Under the pieces are notes generated by a model that was not told the DNA's origin, searched no databases, and worked only from the letters and a program-made list of their open reading frames with translations. Positions 1 through 9,202 of a DNA stretch of 64,000 bases are shown piece by piece; positions within the stretch are counted from its first letter, which is position 1, and each line of letters begins with the position of its first letter. The stretch is from positions 1 to 64,000 of the forward strand of contig NZ_JAUAMB010000028.1 of assembly GCF_031010175.1 (NCBI RefSeq). The letters run 5' to 3'. This stretch comes from Halomonas sp. SpR1 (lineage in GTDB: Bacteria > Pseudomonadota > Gammaproteobacteria > Pseudomonadales > Halomonadaceae). Made by a program: the position numbers and the translations under genes.

Positions 1-575
<575 letters not shown>

Positions 576-755
576 ACAATCATTGTGATCCTTACTCGCT
601 ATCGACGGACTAGCCGAAAACAGCAAAAGCGAATCAAACTTGGCTCAAGGTTCAAACGAATTCATTCAAACTTTCGTTCTCATGACCGCTTGCCTTGATA
701 TTTGGTGATTTGTCACCAACGTCAGCAAGCGCCCACATGAATTACCTGATCAAAT

Positions 756-766
756 TGTTAAAGAGC
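756..766 (-). promoter_or_regulatory. rrn leader boxA antitermination element
   Basis: The minus strand reads GCTCTTTAACA followed by ATTTGATCAGG, the classic proteobacterial rrn leader boxA context bound by NusB/S10. It lies about 180 nt upstream of the mature 16S end and about 70 nt downstream of the predicted promoter, as expected for an rRNA leader. The rest of 576-837 is leader RNA with no gene. Confidence 0.85.
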
Positions 767-837
767 TGTTTCGCTGCGGCGGCTATTAAAACCATCCTGC
801 AAACCGTTGAACTGGCTTGCCTCAGCGAGGAAGGGGT

Positions 838-865
838 ATTCTACGCATTTCCTGGTGTTTGTCAA
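838..865 (-). promoter_or_regulatory. rRNA operon sigma-70 promoter
   Basis: On the minus strand a perfect -35 TTGACA (860-865) is followed by a 16-nt spacer and the -10 TAGAAT (838-843). The region upstream of the -35 (866-900) carries A/T-rich patches that could act as an UP element. Transcription would begin near 830 and run through the boxA leader into 16S. Only one clear promoter is visible, although rrn operons often have two. Confidence 0.8.
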
Positions 866-968
866 TCGCTGTTTTATTTAGCGAGTGAAGCGAGCGATAC
901 AGACTGCTCTAACCTCCTGACAAACCAAGGCTTTTACACCTTATGCACCGCTGGTAACGCTTGGCGTC

Positions 969-1007
969 CCCGGCAGCGGATGCGTACTTTACGGATTCGC
1001 TGCCGGG
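969..1007. other. Long hairpin between rrn promoter and pyrB
   Basis: CCCGGCAGCG (969-978) and CGCTGCCGGG (998-1007) are perfect 10-bp inverted arms. The 19-nt interior contains a second short stem (CGTA/TACG), so an extended hairpin with an internal loop can form. There is no U-run on either strand, so it is not a standard intrinsic terminator. Its role is unknown; it separates two divergent transcription units. Confidence 0.6.
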
Positions 1008-1138
1008 TTGGCAAGTGGTTTTGTAGAAAAATTACACATCCCCTGCCTTGGCGGAATGAAACCCCTTCGGTACCAGCCTGATTGACGGTTACACTAGCGT
1101 TATCTACCGCTCTTTCCACCACTGTGCCGAGGATCGCT

Positions 1139-2164
1139 ATGAGCCACCACTTATTAACTGTCGACTCATTAAACCGCGAAAGCGTAGACCACTTACTGCG
1201 TGTGGCTGCGCGTATGGAGCCGATTGCTCAGCGACGCCAGGTTACTCGCGTCTTAGAGGGGGCAGTACTCGGCAATTTGTTTTTTGAGGCCAGTACGCGG
1301 ACACGGGTGAGTTTTAATGCTGCCTTTTGCCGTTTGGGTGGCAGCGTATGCGACACCACCGGCTTTACCTTCTCCTCCATGGCGAAGGGGGAGTCGCTAT
1401 ACGATACCAGCCGTGTAATGAGCGGTTACTGCGATGCCATTGTCATGCGCCACCCCGACCAAGGCTCGGTGGCTGAGTTTGCCGCGGCAACCAATGTACC
1501 GGTGATAAATGGCGGCGATGGCCCTGGCGAGCATCCCAGCCAGGCACTGCTTGATCTTTATACCATTGATAAAGAGTTTCAGCGCCTAGGCAAATCGCTT
1601 AGCGGTGCACATATTCTGCTCACCGGCGATTTGAAGTATGGCCGTACCGTGCATTCACTGATTAAGCTCTTATCACTCTATGGCCCGCTACGTATTACCC
1701 TGGTATCTCCGCCGGGACTTGAAATGCCTTCCAAGCTGATTGATTTGGTAGCGTCTCGCGGTCACCGCATTGAGCAGCGCGAATCACTGGCCAGCGACTT
1801 TGCCGATCTAGATGTGGTGTACACCACGCGCATCCAAAAAGAGCGCTTTACCGATGAGATGAATGAGAGCTTTCAGGGGTTGTCCGATGACTTTATGGTT
1901 AATCGTGATTTTCTCGACCACCGCTGCAGTCAAAGCACGATCGTGATGCACCCACTGCCCAGGGATAGCCGGCCCGGTGCGAATGATTTAAACCTAGACC
2001 TTAACGGCGACCCGCGCTTGGCGATTTTCCGCCAAACCGATAACGGGATTCCCATGCGGATGGCGATTTTCGCAACGCTGCTAAACGTCGATAAACTGAT
2101 CGAGCAAGATCTACGCCCTGTGCGCTGGTACGTACCAACTCAAACGGGCACGCTGGATCGTTAA
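1139..2164 (+). CDS. pyrB: Aspartate carbamoyltransferase catalytic subunit
   Basis: Catalyses carbamoyl phosphate + L-aspartate to N-carbamoyl-aspartate, the committed step of pyrimidine synthesis, in the cytoplasm. The 341-residue product carries the carbamoyl-phosphate loop STRTR (residues 52-56), the GEHPSQALLD motif, GDLKYGRTVHS, TRIQKERF and HPLPRDS, all close to E. coli PyrB. The ATG at 1139 was chosen because GAGG at 1129-1132 sits 6 nt upstream; an in-frame TTG at 1082 would add 19 residues unlike the family. No regulatory subunit pyrI, nor the pyrR/pyrC neighbours seen in pseudomonads, follows. The gene is convergent with ruvX, 36 bp away. Confidence 0.95.
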   Translation: MSHHLLTVDSLNRESVDHLLRVAARMEPIAQRRQVTRVLEGAVLGNLFFEASTRTRVSFNAAFCRLGGSVCDTTGFTFSSMAKGESLYDTSRVMSGYCDAIVMRHPDQGSVAEFAAATNVPVINGGDGPGEHPSQALLDLYTIDKEFQRLGKSLSGAHILLTGDLKYGRTVHSLIKLLSLYGPLRITLVSPPGLEMPSKLIDLVASRGHRIEQRESLASDFADLDVVYTTRIQKERFTDEMNESFQGLSDDFMVNRDFLDHRCSQSTIVMHPLPRDSRPGANDLNLDLNGDPRLAIFRQTDNGIPMRMAIFATLLNVDKLIEQDLRPVRWYVPTQTGTLDR

Positions 2165-2200
2165 AGCCCAAAGAGTTGAGAAGAGAACGTAAAGATAGGG

Positions 2201-2656
2201 TTATAGGGACAGACGCCCGCCAGGTAGACCTTCCTGGTGGGCAAACCAGCCCTCAAGGATAAGAATAGCTGCAATGCCATCGACACTATCCTGACGGTAA
2301 TTGCCTTTATGACCCGCCTCGCGAGCGATCATTTTCGCCTCCCGCGTGGTGCCGCGCTCGTCGACCATCTCACACGGTTTGCCGTAACGGCCATGCAGAC
2401 GATTGCCAAACTTGCGCGCGCGAATACTCATATCTGACTCGCTACCGTCCATATTCAGCGGCAGCCCCACCACTAACAGATCCGGTTGCCACTCGCTGAG
2501 AAGCCGTGACACGACATTCCAGTCGGGAATACCGTCCCGAGCCGTCAAGGGAGTCAACTCCCGAGCACTGCGCAGTAGCTCGTTGCCCACCGCCACACCG
2601 ATACGCCGGGTGCCATAGTCAAAGGCCAGAATTAAGCGCTGTCCCGCCACGGCCAT
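2201..2656 (-). CDS. ruvX: Putative pre-16S rRNA nuclease, YqgF family
   Basis: YqgF/RuvX proteins have an RNase H-like fold and act in maturation of the 16S rRNA 5' end. The 151-residue product has the N-terminal acidic strand motif AFDYGTRRIGVA, the VGLPLNMDG turn, the DERGTT strand and the C-terminal DSVDGIAAILILE helix carrying the last catalytic aspartate, matching E. coli YqgF over its length. Its ATG overlaps the TGA of algH by one base (TGATG), so the two are translationally coupled in a gshB-algH-ruvX order widely conserved in gammaproteobacteria. Confidence 0.93.
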   Translation of the reverse strand: MAVAGQRLILAFDYGTRRIGVAVGNELLRSARELTPLTARDGIPDWNVVSRLLSEWQPDLLVVGLPLNMDGSESDMSIRARKFGNRLHGRYGKPCEMVDERGTTREAKMIAREAGHKGNYRQDSVDGIAAILILEGWFAHQEGLPGGRLSL

Positions 2657-3213
2657 CAGGCGTGCCCCGCGTCTCGGGTCATTAGGTTAAGATCGACGCC
2701 GAGTAAACCAGCCGCTGCGGTTAAACGCTCAATGGGCGGGGTATTGAAGAGCACGCTGCTCTGGGCTTCTACCGTTAGCCAACTGTTCTCTTTCAACTCC
2801 TCTTCCAGTTGCCCCACTTCCCAGCCCGCGCAGCCCAAGCAGACTAAAAAGTGCTCTGGCCCCTCGCCAGCAGCGAAGGCTTGTAGAATATCCAGCGAAG
2901 TCGTCAGCGCGATGCCATCCTCCACCTGAATACTGGAGTCCCACTGCTGGCTATCGCCCACATGCAGAATGAAGCCACGGTCTTTATGCATCGGCCCGCC
3001 GTAATAAACCGGCGCATTGCGATGCGGGCTTGCTTCGCCGCCCAGCTCCAACTGATCAAACAGCGCTTCAAGGGTGATCTCTAACGGTCGGTTAGTAATC
3101 ACCCCCATGCAGCCATTGTTATCATGATCGCAAAGATAGATCAGACTACCGGCAAAATTAGGATCTTCTAAGTGTGGCATGGCCATCAGAAAGTGATGTT
3201 TCAAACTTTGCAT
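2656..3213 (-). CDS. algH: YqgE/AlgH family protein (UPF0301)
   Basis: A 185-residue protein matching the YqgE/AlgH family from end to end: N-terminal HHFLMAMPHLEDPNF, then GCMGVITNRPL, YYGGP, DRGFILH, and the C-terminal RLTAAAGLLGVD...GHA. The biochemical function is not settled; in Pseudomonas AlgH is reported to affect alginate regulation. It lies between gshB (72 bp upstream) and ruvX (1-base overlap). A weak CTGCTGG/CCAGCAG hairpin at 3228-3245 lies in its 5' leader. The symbol follows the Pseudomonas name; yqgE is equally appropriate. Confidence 0.92.
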   Translation of the reverse strand: MQSLKHHFLMAMPHLEDPNFAGSLIYLCDHDNNGCMGVITNRPLEITLEALFDQLELGGEASPHRNAPVYYGGPMHKDRGFILHVGDSQQWDSSIQVEDGIALTTSLDILQAFAAGEGPEHFLVCLGCAGWEVGQLEEELKENSWLTVEAQSSVLFNTPPIERLTAAAGLLGVDLNLMTRDAGHA

Positions 3214-3285
3214 GCGTCTCCCACTGGCTGCTGGTGTCCCAGCAGGCGTAGCGTAATAAGTGTCATTATAAGAGTGAAGCCGTGC

Positions 3286-4242
3286 TTAGGCTAAGCGGCG
3301 TTCAATGGCATCAAGCAGTAAACCGGCGATATTGGTGCCGCGCTGATCGTCAATTTCCCGTACGCAAGTGGGGCTGGTGACGTTGATTTCAGTAATATAG
3401 TCACCGATCACGTCGAGGCCGACAAACATTAAGCCTTTTTCACGAATCATTGGCTGTACTTGCTGAATTAACCAGCGGTCACGATCAGTAAGCTCACGAC
3501 TCACGCCCCGCCCACCAGCGGCTAAATTACCGCGGGTCTCCCCCGCTGAGGGTATCCGCGCCAGACCAAAGGGAACGGGTTCACCATCCACCAACAGAAT
3601 ACGCGTGTCGCCATCCTTAATTTCTGGCAGGTAGCGCTGCGCCATAATTTGCCGCTGGCCACGCAAGGTCAGTTGCTCAATCACCGCGCCGATATTGCGG
3701 CCTTCAGGGCCAATGTGAAAAATACCGGTGCCGCCCATGCCATCCAGCGGCTTAAAGATCACATCACCGTGTTCCGCATGGAAGGCGCGCAGCACATCAT
3801 CGCGGCTGGCTACCAGCGTAGGTGCACAGCACTGGGGGAACTGCTGGGCAAACAGCTTTTCATTACACTGCAACAGCGCCGCCGTGGGGTTGACCACCAG
3901 CACACCTTCGCGCTCAGCAAAGCCCAGCAGATGCACAGCGTTGGTAAAGTCGGCGTCCACAGGCGGGTCTTTGCGCATCAACACCACATCCAGCTCGACT
4001 AGCGGGCGCGCAGAGGGCTCGCCTAAATCGTACCAGTGATTCGGATCACGATGCACCGCTAAGGGTCGCATACGTGCGTAGGCTTGCCCCGCATTTAAGA
4101 AAAGATCTTCCTGCTCCATATAGTGCAGGGTATAGCCTCGCTCCTGGGCGGCCCAGAGCATGGCCATAGTGGTGTCTTTCTTGTAAGCGATGTCGCTGAT
4201 GGAATCCATCACAACGCCGAGATGCAGATTTGATTGGCTCAT
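3286..4242 (-). CDS. gshB: Glutathione synthetase
   Basis: Ligates gamma-glutamylcysteine and glycine with ATP, the second step of glutathione synthesis. The 318-residue protein follows E. coli GshB closely: LGVVMDSI at the N-terminus, DVVLMRKDPP, NPTAALLQCNEKLF, the ATP-grasp KPLDGMGGTGIF, LPEIKDGDTRI, the glycine-rich ETRGNLAAGGRG loop, and the metal-binding TEINVTSPTCVREI near the end. The ATG at 4242 is preferred; a GTG three codons upstream (4251) is also open, and neither has a strong ribosome binding site. It is the first gene of gshB-algH-ruvX. Confidence 0.96.
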   Translation of the reverse strand: MSQSNLHLGVVMDSISDIAYKKDTTMAMLWAAQERGYTLHYMEQEDLFLNAGQAYARMRPLAVHRDPNHWYDLGEPSARPLVELDVVLMRKDPPVDADFTNAVHLLGFAEREGVLVVNPTAALLQCNEKLFAQQFPQCCAPTLVASRDDVLRAFHAEHGDVIFKPLDGMGGTGIFHIGPEGRNIGAVIEQLTLRGQRQIMAQRYLPEIKDGDTRILLVDGEPVPFGLARIPSAGETRGNLAAGGRGVSRELTDRDRWLIQQVQPMIREKGLMFVGLDVIGDYITEINVTSPTCVREIDDQRGTNIAGLLLDAIERRLA

Positions 4243-4319
4243 CGGGGGCACTATCCAAACATGAACAATAGAGGCTCAGTATGCCGCACTGCCCGCTAGG
4301 CTCCAACTGCCCTAACTAA

Positions 4320-5012
4320 CTACTCGCTAAGCGCGCCGGGCACCAAGCGGATAGCATCAGGTTCTAAGGTGATCAACTGCTGCTTGTAAAGCCGCCCAAT
4401 GGCCTGTTTATAGGCGCTTTTGCTCACCCCTAAACGGGCTTTAACTTCGTGAGCAGGGCTTTTATCACCCAGCGCCAGATAGCCTCCGCTCTCACGCAGC
4501 GCCTGCATTATCTTATCGCCTACCACATCCAAGCGAGCGGCACCGGGCGGTAGTAGCGAGATATTCAGCCGCCCATCTTCACGGCGCTGCTTTACATAGC
4601 CCTTCACGGATTGGCCACGGCGCAGCGGCTGAGTAACGTCGTCCTGGTAAATAAGCCCCCAGTAACGGTGATTGACCACTACCTTCATACCTAGATCCGT
4701 GCGATCCGCCACCATCACGGCAACTTCGTCGCCTTTTTCTAACGCCCAGGCGTCATCGGTTAGAAAGCGATCCAGCTTCATCGACGCCACGGGACGTCCC
4801 TGGTCATCGCTATAAAGCATGACCAACACGCGTTTGCCGGGATCAGGGCGAAAGTGCTGCTCACTAAAGGGTAGCAACACATCCTTCGGCTGGCCCCACT
4901 GCAAAAACGCGCCGATGTTATTGACGGCTGTAACCGTTAGGTACGCCACTTCACCCAACTGGGCGGCTGCATCGCTGGCGGATCGAGGGGATGAGTGTGA
5001 CTCACGCACCAT
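4320..5012 (-). CDS. Short CvfB/YitL-type S1 RNA-binding protein
   Basis: A 230-residue protein of the CvfB/YitL class. It contains OB/S1-like segments (GEVAYLTVTAVNNIGAFLQWG near residues 20-40, then a second around 130-155) and a C-terminal winged helix (KSPAHEVKARLGVSKSAYKQ, about 183-202) typical of this family. Full-size CvfB proteins are usually near 280 residues, so one N-terminal S1-like unit may be missing. Probable role is RNA binding; the target is unknown. The start at 5012 is supported by AAGGA 8 nt upstream. It has a divergent neighbour (symporter) and no obvious operon partner. Confidence 0.8.
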   Translation of the reverse strand: MVRESHSSPRSASDAAAQLGEVAYLTVTAVNNIGAFLQWGQPKDVLLPFSEQHFRPDPGKRVLVMLYSDDQGRPVASMKLDRFLTDDAWALEKGDEVAVMVADRTDLGMKVVVNHRYWGLIYQDDVTQPLRRGQSVKGYVKQRREDGRLNISLLPPGAARLDVVGDKIMQALRESGGYLALGDKSPAHEVKARLGVSKSAYKQAIGRLYKQQLITLEPDAIRLVPGALSE

Positions 5013-5183
5013 GGGTAACGTCCTTCAAGAAAATAGAACAACATTATGGCGCCTAGGAAGCACAGGGCAAAGCAAGATGGCGCTTTTTAGTCGTTGAACC
5101 CATGTCTACCCGCTGTAAAAGCAAACACGTCACAACCTGCTACTCTCAAAACACTAGACAAAATTAAGTATAGGGGAGCGAAC

Positions 5184-6812
5184 ATGGAAGGGTTCACGCT
5201 TTTTGATACGGTCGTTTTGATTGGTTATATCAGTTTAATCGCCTGGATCGGATCGCGATTCGGTAAAGATCAGCACAATCCCGAAGACTATTTTCTAGGC
5301 GGTCGCAAAATCCCTGGCTGGGCCATTGGTCTTTCGGTCATGGCGACCCAAGCCAGCGCCATCACCTTTATTGGAGCGCCGGGCTGGGGTTTCGAGGGTG
5401 GTCTTGAACGCCTGGTGACCTTTATCAATGTGCCCCTGGCCATGCTTGTATTGATCCTGGTGTTGGTGCCAATTTTCCACCGTGCGGGCATCTATAGTAT
5501 CTACGAACTGCTGGAGCGGCGCTTCGGTTCGGCAACACGTACCCTAACTGCCCTGCTGTTTCTGATTGCTCGCGGTCTAGCTACTGGTGTGGTGCTCTAT
5601 GCGCCAGCGCTAGTGCTGGCAGTCGTTACTGGCTGGAGCGTTAACCTCACCATTATCATTATGGCGGTGCTGGCTATTAGCTACACCGTGATGGGCGGTA
5701 TCAGCGCGGTGATCTGGACTGACGTGGTGCAAATGTTCGTGCTCTGGCTAGGCGCACTGTTAAGCATCCTCTTTTTGGTAACCAGCCTGCCAGGGGGTTG
5801 GAGTGACGTTTTCAGCTTTGGTGCCGCCAGCGGGATGTTCAATGCCATCGACCTGTCCCTCGATCCCAGCGTGACCTACTCGCTATGGGCAGGCTTACTC
5901 GGCGGCTTTTTCCTCCATGTGGCCTACTTCGGCACCGACCAGAGCCAAATCCAGCGTGTGCTCTCCAGCCCCTCAGTGCTCGATGCTCAGCGCTCACTGC
6001 TGATCGGTGGCTACCTACTGATTCCACAGATGCTGCTGTTCCTGTTTATTGGTGTCATCCTGGCCACCTACTATCAGCAACATGGGCTGACGCCACCTGA
6101 AAACCTCAACGAGTTACTGCCCCGCTATGTTGTCAGCGCCTTTCCCTCAGGCATGGCCGGGCTGGTGATTGCTGGGGTATTTGCTGCGGCGATGTCGAGC
6201 CTCGACTCGGCGCTCAACTCACTTTCGGCGGTGACTGTACGAGATTTCTATAGCCGTTATATCAAACCCAATGCCAGCGATGCGCATTACTTAAAAGCGT
6301 CACGAATGGCCACGGTTTTCTGGGGGCTTTACGCCACCCTATTTGCTTTTTTCGCAGGTAATCTTGGCCCTGTGATCGAGGCGGTTAATCAGATCGGCTC
6401 ATGGTTTTATGGGGCTTTGCTCGGCACTTTCTTATTGGCAATTCTCAGCCACCGCTCCAATGCACGGGGGGCGATGGCTGGGCTAGTTGCCGGTATGCTC
6501 TCCGTATGGGCCGTCTCTTCGCTACTCGATATCTCCTGGCTGTACAACAACACGGTAGGCGTAGCCATTTCGATGAGTGTTGGCTATCTCGTTAGCCTAA
6601 CGGCACCCGCACCCAGCCAAGACCAGCTAAGCGATGTGATCATGGCCGAAGCTGCGCCGGATATGCAGGCAGTGCTGGCCGCCAGAGCCGATAACGCCGA
6701 GGTGATTGGCAAGGAAGCGCGGTTAACCCGTCGTCGCTGTATCGGCCTATTCGCTTGGTTTTGCCTCATGCTGGGCATGCTAGCGCTGCTGCAGGGATGG
6801 GCGAATGGCTGA
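5184..6812 (+). CDS. Sodium:solute symporter (SSS/SGLT family)
   Basis: A 542-residue polytopic inner-membrane protein with about 13-14 hydrophobic segments. Family features: DYFLGGRKIPGW after the first segment, GAPGWGFEGG, GGISAVIWTDVVQMF in the middle, FGTDQSQIQRVL, and the sodium-site helix FAAAMSSLDSALNSLSAV. It resembles the branch handling sugars or related organic solutes, but the substrate cannot be read from sequence. The ATG at 5184 follows AGGGGAG at 5172-5178; the longer frame from 5094 lacks such a site. The next gene starts within its last 8 bases. Confidence 0.9.
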   Translation: MEGFTLFDTVVLIGYISLIAWIGSRFGKDQHNPEDYFLGGRKIPGWAIGLSVMATQASAITFIGAPGWGFEGGLERLVTFINVPLAMLVLILVLVPIFHRAGIYSIYELLERRFGSATRTLTALLFLIARGLATGVVLYAPALVLAVVTGWSVNLTIIIMAVLAISYTVMGGISAVIWTDVVQMFVLWLGALLSILFLVTSLPGGWSDVFSFGAASGMFNAIDLSLDPSVTYSLWAGLLGGFFLHVAYFGTDQSQIQRVLSSPSVLDAQRSLLIGGYLLIPQMLLFLFIGVILATYYQQHGLTPPENLNELLPRYVVSAFPSGMAGLVIAGVFAAAMSSLDSALNSLSAVTVRDFYSRYIKPNASDAHYLKASRMATVFWGLYATLFAFFAGNLGPVIEAVNQIGSWFYGALLGTFLLAILSHRSNARGAMAGLVAGMLSVWAVSSLLDISWLYNNTVGVAISMSVGYLVSLTAPAPSQDQLSDVIMAEAAPDMQAVLAARADNAEVIGKEARLTRRRCIGLFAWFCLMLGMLALLQGWANG

Positions 6813-7338
6813 GCGTCTAACACTTTTCAGGCAGATTGACGAAGATGCCGCCAAAAAGCGGCTACAACGCCTGGGCGCAAAGGCCTGCGAGCCTGCTTGG
6901 GTCAGCCTCTGGGCGGCAGCATTAGGGCTGCCAAATGGCACCCCAGGTGCTTGGCTACTCTACGCACAGGAAATGCGCCGGGCGCTGCTATTGGTGGGGA
7001 CTGAACTACCCGCTCAGCCCACTACAATCAATACTGAGCTTAGAATTGAGAGCGGTCTGCCGCCATCGCCAGAAGTACTGAACCGACTGTGGCTTTGGGA
7101 GCGTATGGCGACACCACGCCATTGGCGAATCCAAGTGCTGGATAGCGCACCAACGTCAATATGGTTGCCCTGCTGGCTGGGTTATCACCGTGGCCGACAC
7201 CATCGCTTGACGGTGATCAGCGGGCTATCCGGGGAGCCGCTACCGATGCTTAAACCCATCGTGCTAGAGGGGCTTCAGCAAGCCTATTGGAATGAACAGG
7301 TTTCAACATCAAGTGAGCGAAGGAGAAAGGCGGTTTGA
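6805..7338 (+). CDS. Protein of unknown function, coupled to symporter
   Basis: A 177-residue protein I do not recognise. It overlaps the end of the symporter gene by 8 bp, which implies translational coupling and probably a related role. It is tryptophan-rich and without a signal peptide or membrane segment, so cytoplasmic. Visible features are a charged helical N-terminus (DEDAAKKRLQRLG), a central WLWERM stretch and a C-terminal WLPCWLGYHRGRHHRLTVISGLSGEP segment that looks like a small beta-rich unit. It could be a regulatory or accessory subunit of the symporter; that is an inference from position only. Confidence 0.75.
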   Translation: MAERLTLFRQIDEDAAKKRLQRLGAKACEPAWVSLWAAALGLPNGTPGAWLLYAQEMRRALLLVGTELPAQPTTINTELRIESGLPPSPEVLNRLWLWERMATPRHWRIQVLDSAPTSIWLPCWLGYHRGRHHRLTVISGLSGEPLPMLKPIVLEGLQQAYWNEQVSTSSERRRKAV

Positions 7339-7362
7339 TTCTGTTTTGGCGATAGTGAGTAC

Positions 7363-8139
7363 TTACAAATCACCAAAGTAGTGCTGTAGAAGGGATAGTG
7401 CTACCACTGGCGCCGTCTCCGTACGCAGCACCCGAGGGCCAAGTGTCAGCGGCATAAAGGCAGCGGTTTGGGCAGCGGCGATATCGCTCTCGCTCAAGCC
7501 ACCTTCCGGGCCAATCAGCAGCGCCACCGACGCCGGACGGTCTTGGCGGTCAAAGGCACTGCCGGTCGCCAGATGCAGCATCAAGCGCAGCGGCTCCTGG
7601 CGCTCGCCCAGCCATGCTGATAACGGCATCGGCGGATGCACTGGGGGCACCACCGCGCGGCCACTCTGCTCGCAGGCACTGGCCGCCACGGCCTGCCAAT
7701 GCGCTAGCTTCTTGTCTTCCCGGTCACCTTTCAAACGCACGTCACCCCGCTCGGTATACAGCGGGGTAATCGCCGCAACGCCCAGCTCGACGGCCTTCTG
7801 GATAGCATAATCCATTCGGTCGCCTTTAGAGATAGCTTGCCCCAGGTGGACGGAGAGTGGCGATTCACCACTGCCCGACCATACCGCCTCAACTCGCGCT
7901 AGCGTCTGCTTGCGGCTAACGTCCGCTAAGCGCACCCCCGCCTCAAGACCTTGGCCGTCAAATAGCACCAGCGGCGCGCCTTCACCCATGCGCAATACAC
8001 GGGTAATGTGGCGCGCTGGGCCGTCGGGCAGGGCGACGTCACTGCCCGCTACGAAAGCTGCAGGCACGTAGACACGTGGCATTTTGCCATGCAGGGCGTA
8101 CCAATCAGCGGCTTGCGTTTCTGGCATGGCTTCTGACAT
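7363..8139 (-). CDS. rsmE: 16S rRNA m3U1498 methyltransferase
   Basis: SPOUT-class methyltransferase that methylates N3 of U1498 in 16S rRNA. The 258-residue product contains the N-terminal PUA-like part (HITRVLRMGEGAPLVLFDGQG), the core QAISKGDRMDYAIQKAVELGV, ACEQSGRAVVP, and the knotted SAM-binding end LLIGPEGGLSESDI ... LGPRVLRTETAPVVAL. An alternative start at methionine 20 (8082) would match shorter homologues; neither start has a clear ribosome binding site. It is 3 bp downstream of secB in a rhodanese-secB-rsmE group. Confidence 0.94.
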   Translation of the reverse strand: MSEAMPETQAADWYALHGKMPRVYVPAAFVAGSDVALPDGPARHITRVLRMGEGAPLVLFDGQGLEAGVRLADVSRKQTLARVEAVWSGSGESPLSVHLGQAISKGDRMDYAIQKAVELGVAAITPLYTERGDVRLKGDREDKKLAHWQAVAASACEQSGRAVVPPVHPPMPLSAWLGERQEPLRLMLHLATGSAFDRQDRPASVALLIGPEGGLSESDIAAAQTAAFMPLTLGPRVLRTETAPVVALSLLQHYFGDL

Positions 8140-8142
8140 CGC

Positions 8143-8643
8143 TTAGTGGGTGTTTTCGGCGGCTTGCTGGGCTTCGCGCTGCTTACGTTGGGCGTACATC
8201 GCTTCGAAGTTAACCGGCGCCAGCATCAGCGGCGGGAAACCACCACGGTTGACCAGGTTATCCACGCATTCCCGGGCGTAGGGGAACAGCAGGTTAGGGC
8301 AGAAAGCTCCTAAGGTTTGATCCAACTGCGCCCCTTCAATACCGGCGATACGGAACAGACCCGCCTGCTCGACTTCGGCCAGGAACGAGGTAGTACCGGT
8401 TTCGTTATCGTTCACCTGGGCAGTCACCTTGACCACCACTTCATACTGATCATCAGCAATTTTAGTGCTGGTGGTATTGAGATCTAGGTTCACCTTGGGC
8501 TTGAACGCCTGCTTAAATACCGAAGGCGAATTAGGCGCCTCAAAAGAAATATCTTTTACGTAAATACGCTGCAGCGAGAATTTGAGCTGCGGCTTTTCGT
8601 CTGCCGCGGCGCCCGCCTGCGGGGTGTTGTTATCTTCCGCCAT
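8143..8643 (-). CDS. secB: Protein-export chaperone SecB
   Basis: Tetrameric cytoplasmic chaperone that holds unfolded precursors and delivers them to SecA. The 166-residue product carries the family signatures FSLQRIYVKDISFEAP, LNTTSTKI, QAGLFRIAG, LGAFCPNLLFPYARE and GGFPPLMLAPVNFEAMY. AGGAG precedes the ATG. The upstream gene is a rhodanese, as in many gammaproteobacteria, but the glutaredoxin gene (grxC) often found between the two is absent here. Confidence 0.97.
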   Translation of the reverse strand: MAEDNNTPQAGAAADEKPQLKFSLQRIYVKDISFEAPNSPSVFKQAFKPKVNLDLNTTSTKIADDQYEVVVKVTAQVNDNETGTTSFLAEVEQAGLFRIAGIEGAQLDQTLGAFCPNLLFPYARECVDNLVNRGGFPPLMLAPVNFEAMYAQRKQREAQQAAENTH

Positions 8644-8684
8644 GAGAAAACTCCTGATTGTCCATTAAATAAAGGTAGCGTTGC

Positions 8685-9116
8685 TTACTTTTTAACCACC
8701 GGAAGGCCGTCGCCTTGCCACTGCGCCATACCGCCTCTCAACTTATAAGCACGTTCAAAGCCTGCTTTAGCGAGCTTGGCCTGTGCGGCACCAGAGCTCT
8801 GGCCGTGCTTGCACACCACGATGATCGGCTGGGCTTTCACTTTATCCAGTTCGCTCATGCGGCTATCGAGGTTGCTTTGCGGAATGTTCCGCGCCCCCGC
8901 GATATGCCCGGCTTTGAAGTCTTTGTTTTCGCGGATATCCAGCACCACCGCGTCTTCGCGGTTAATAAGCTGAGTGGCCTGCGAGGCGGTCAGTGCATTG
9001 GTCGAGGCACTGCGCGTTTCATAAATGATCCACGCTATCAGCACCAGCAAAAATGCCCCAACCAGCAGGGGGTGGTTCTGTACGAATTCGAACACCTGAT
9101 CGATCATCGCGAACAC
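8685..9116 (-). CDS. yibN: Membrane-anchored rhodanese-like protein (YibN type)
   Basis: A 143-residue protein with one N-terminal membrane segment (about residues 17-33, LLVGAFLLVLIAWIIYE) and a cytoplasmic rhodanese domain. The active-site loop reads VVCKHGQSSGAA with the catalytic cysteine present, preceded by VVLDIRENKDFKAGHIAGARNIP. This is the layout of E. coli YibN, which also lies beside secB. The start is GTG at 9116 with AGAGA upstream; ATG at 9107 is the alternative. Substrate is unknown; sulfur transfer is inferred from the domain. Confidence 0.9.
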   Translation of the reverse strand: MFAMIDQVFEFVQNHPLLVGAFLLVLIAWIIYETRSASTNALTASQATQLINREDAVVLDIRENKDFKAGHIAGARNIPQSNLDSRMSELDKVKAQPIIVVCKHGQSSGAAQAKLAKAGFERAYKLRGGMAQWQGDGLPVVKK

Positions 9117-9202
9117 AATCTCTTGGTCTATGCAGAAAAAAGCGGCCTAACCGCTGCCAAAACGCGATAAGTATACACGTCAGATAGCTTCCCGCGCAGG
9201 TC

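Noticed and set aside
3228-3245. CTGCTGG/CCAGCAG hairpin before algH as a terminator
   Set aside because: Short stem and no U-run; treated only as a possible leader structure.
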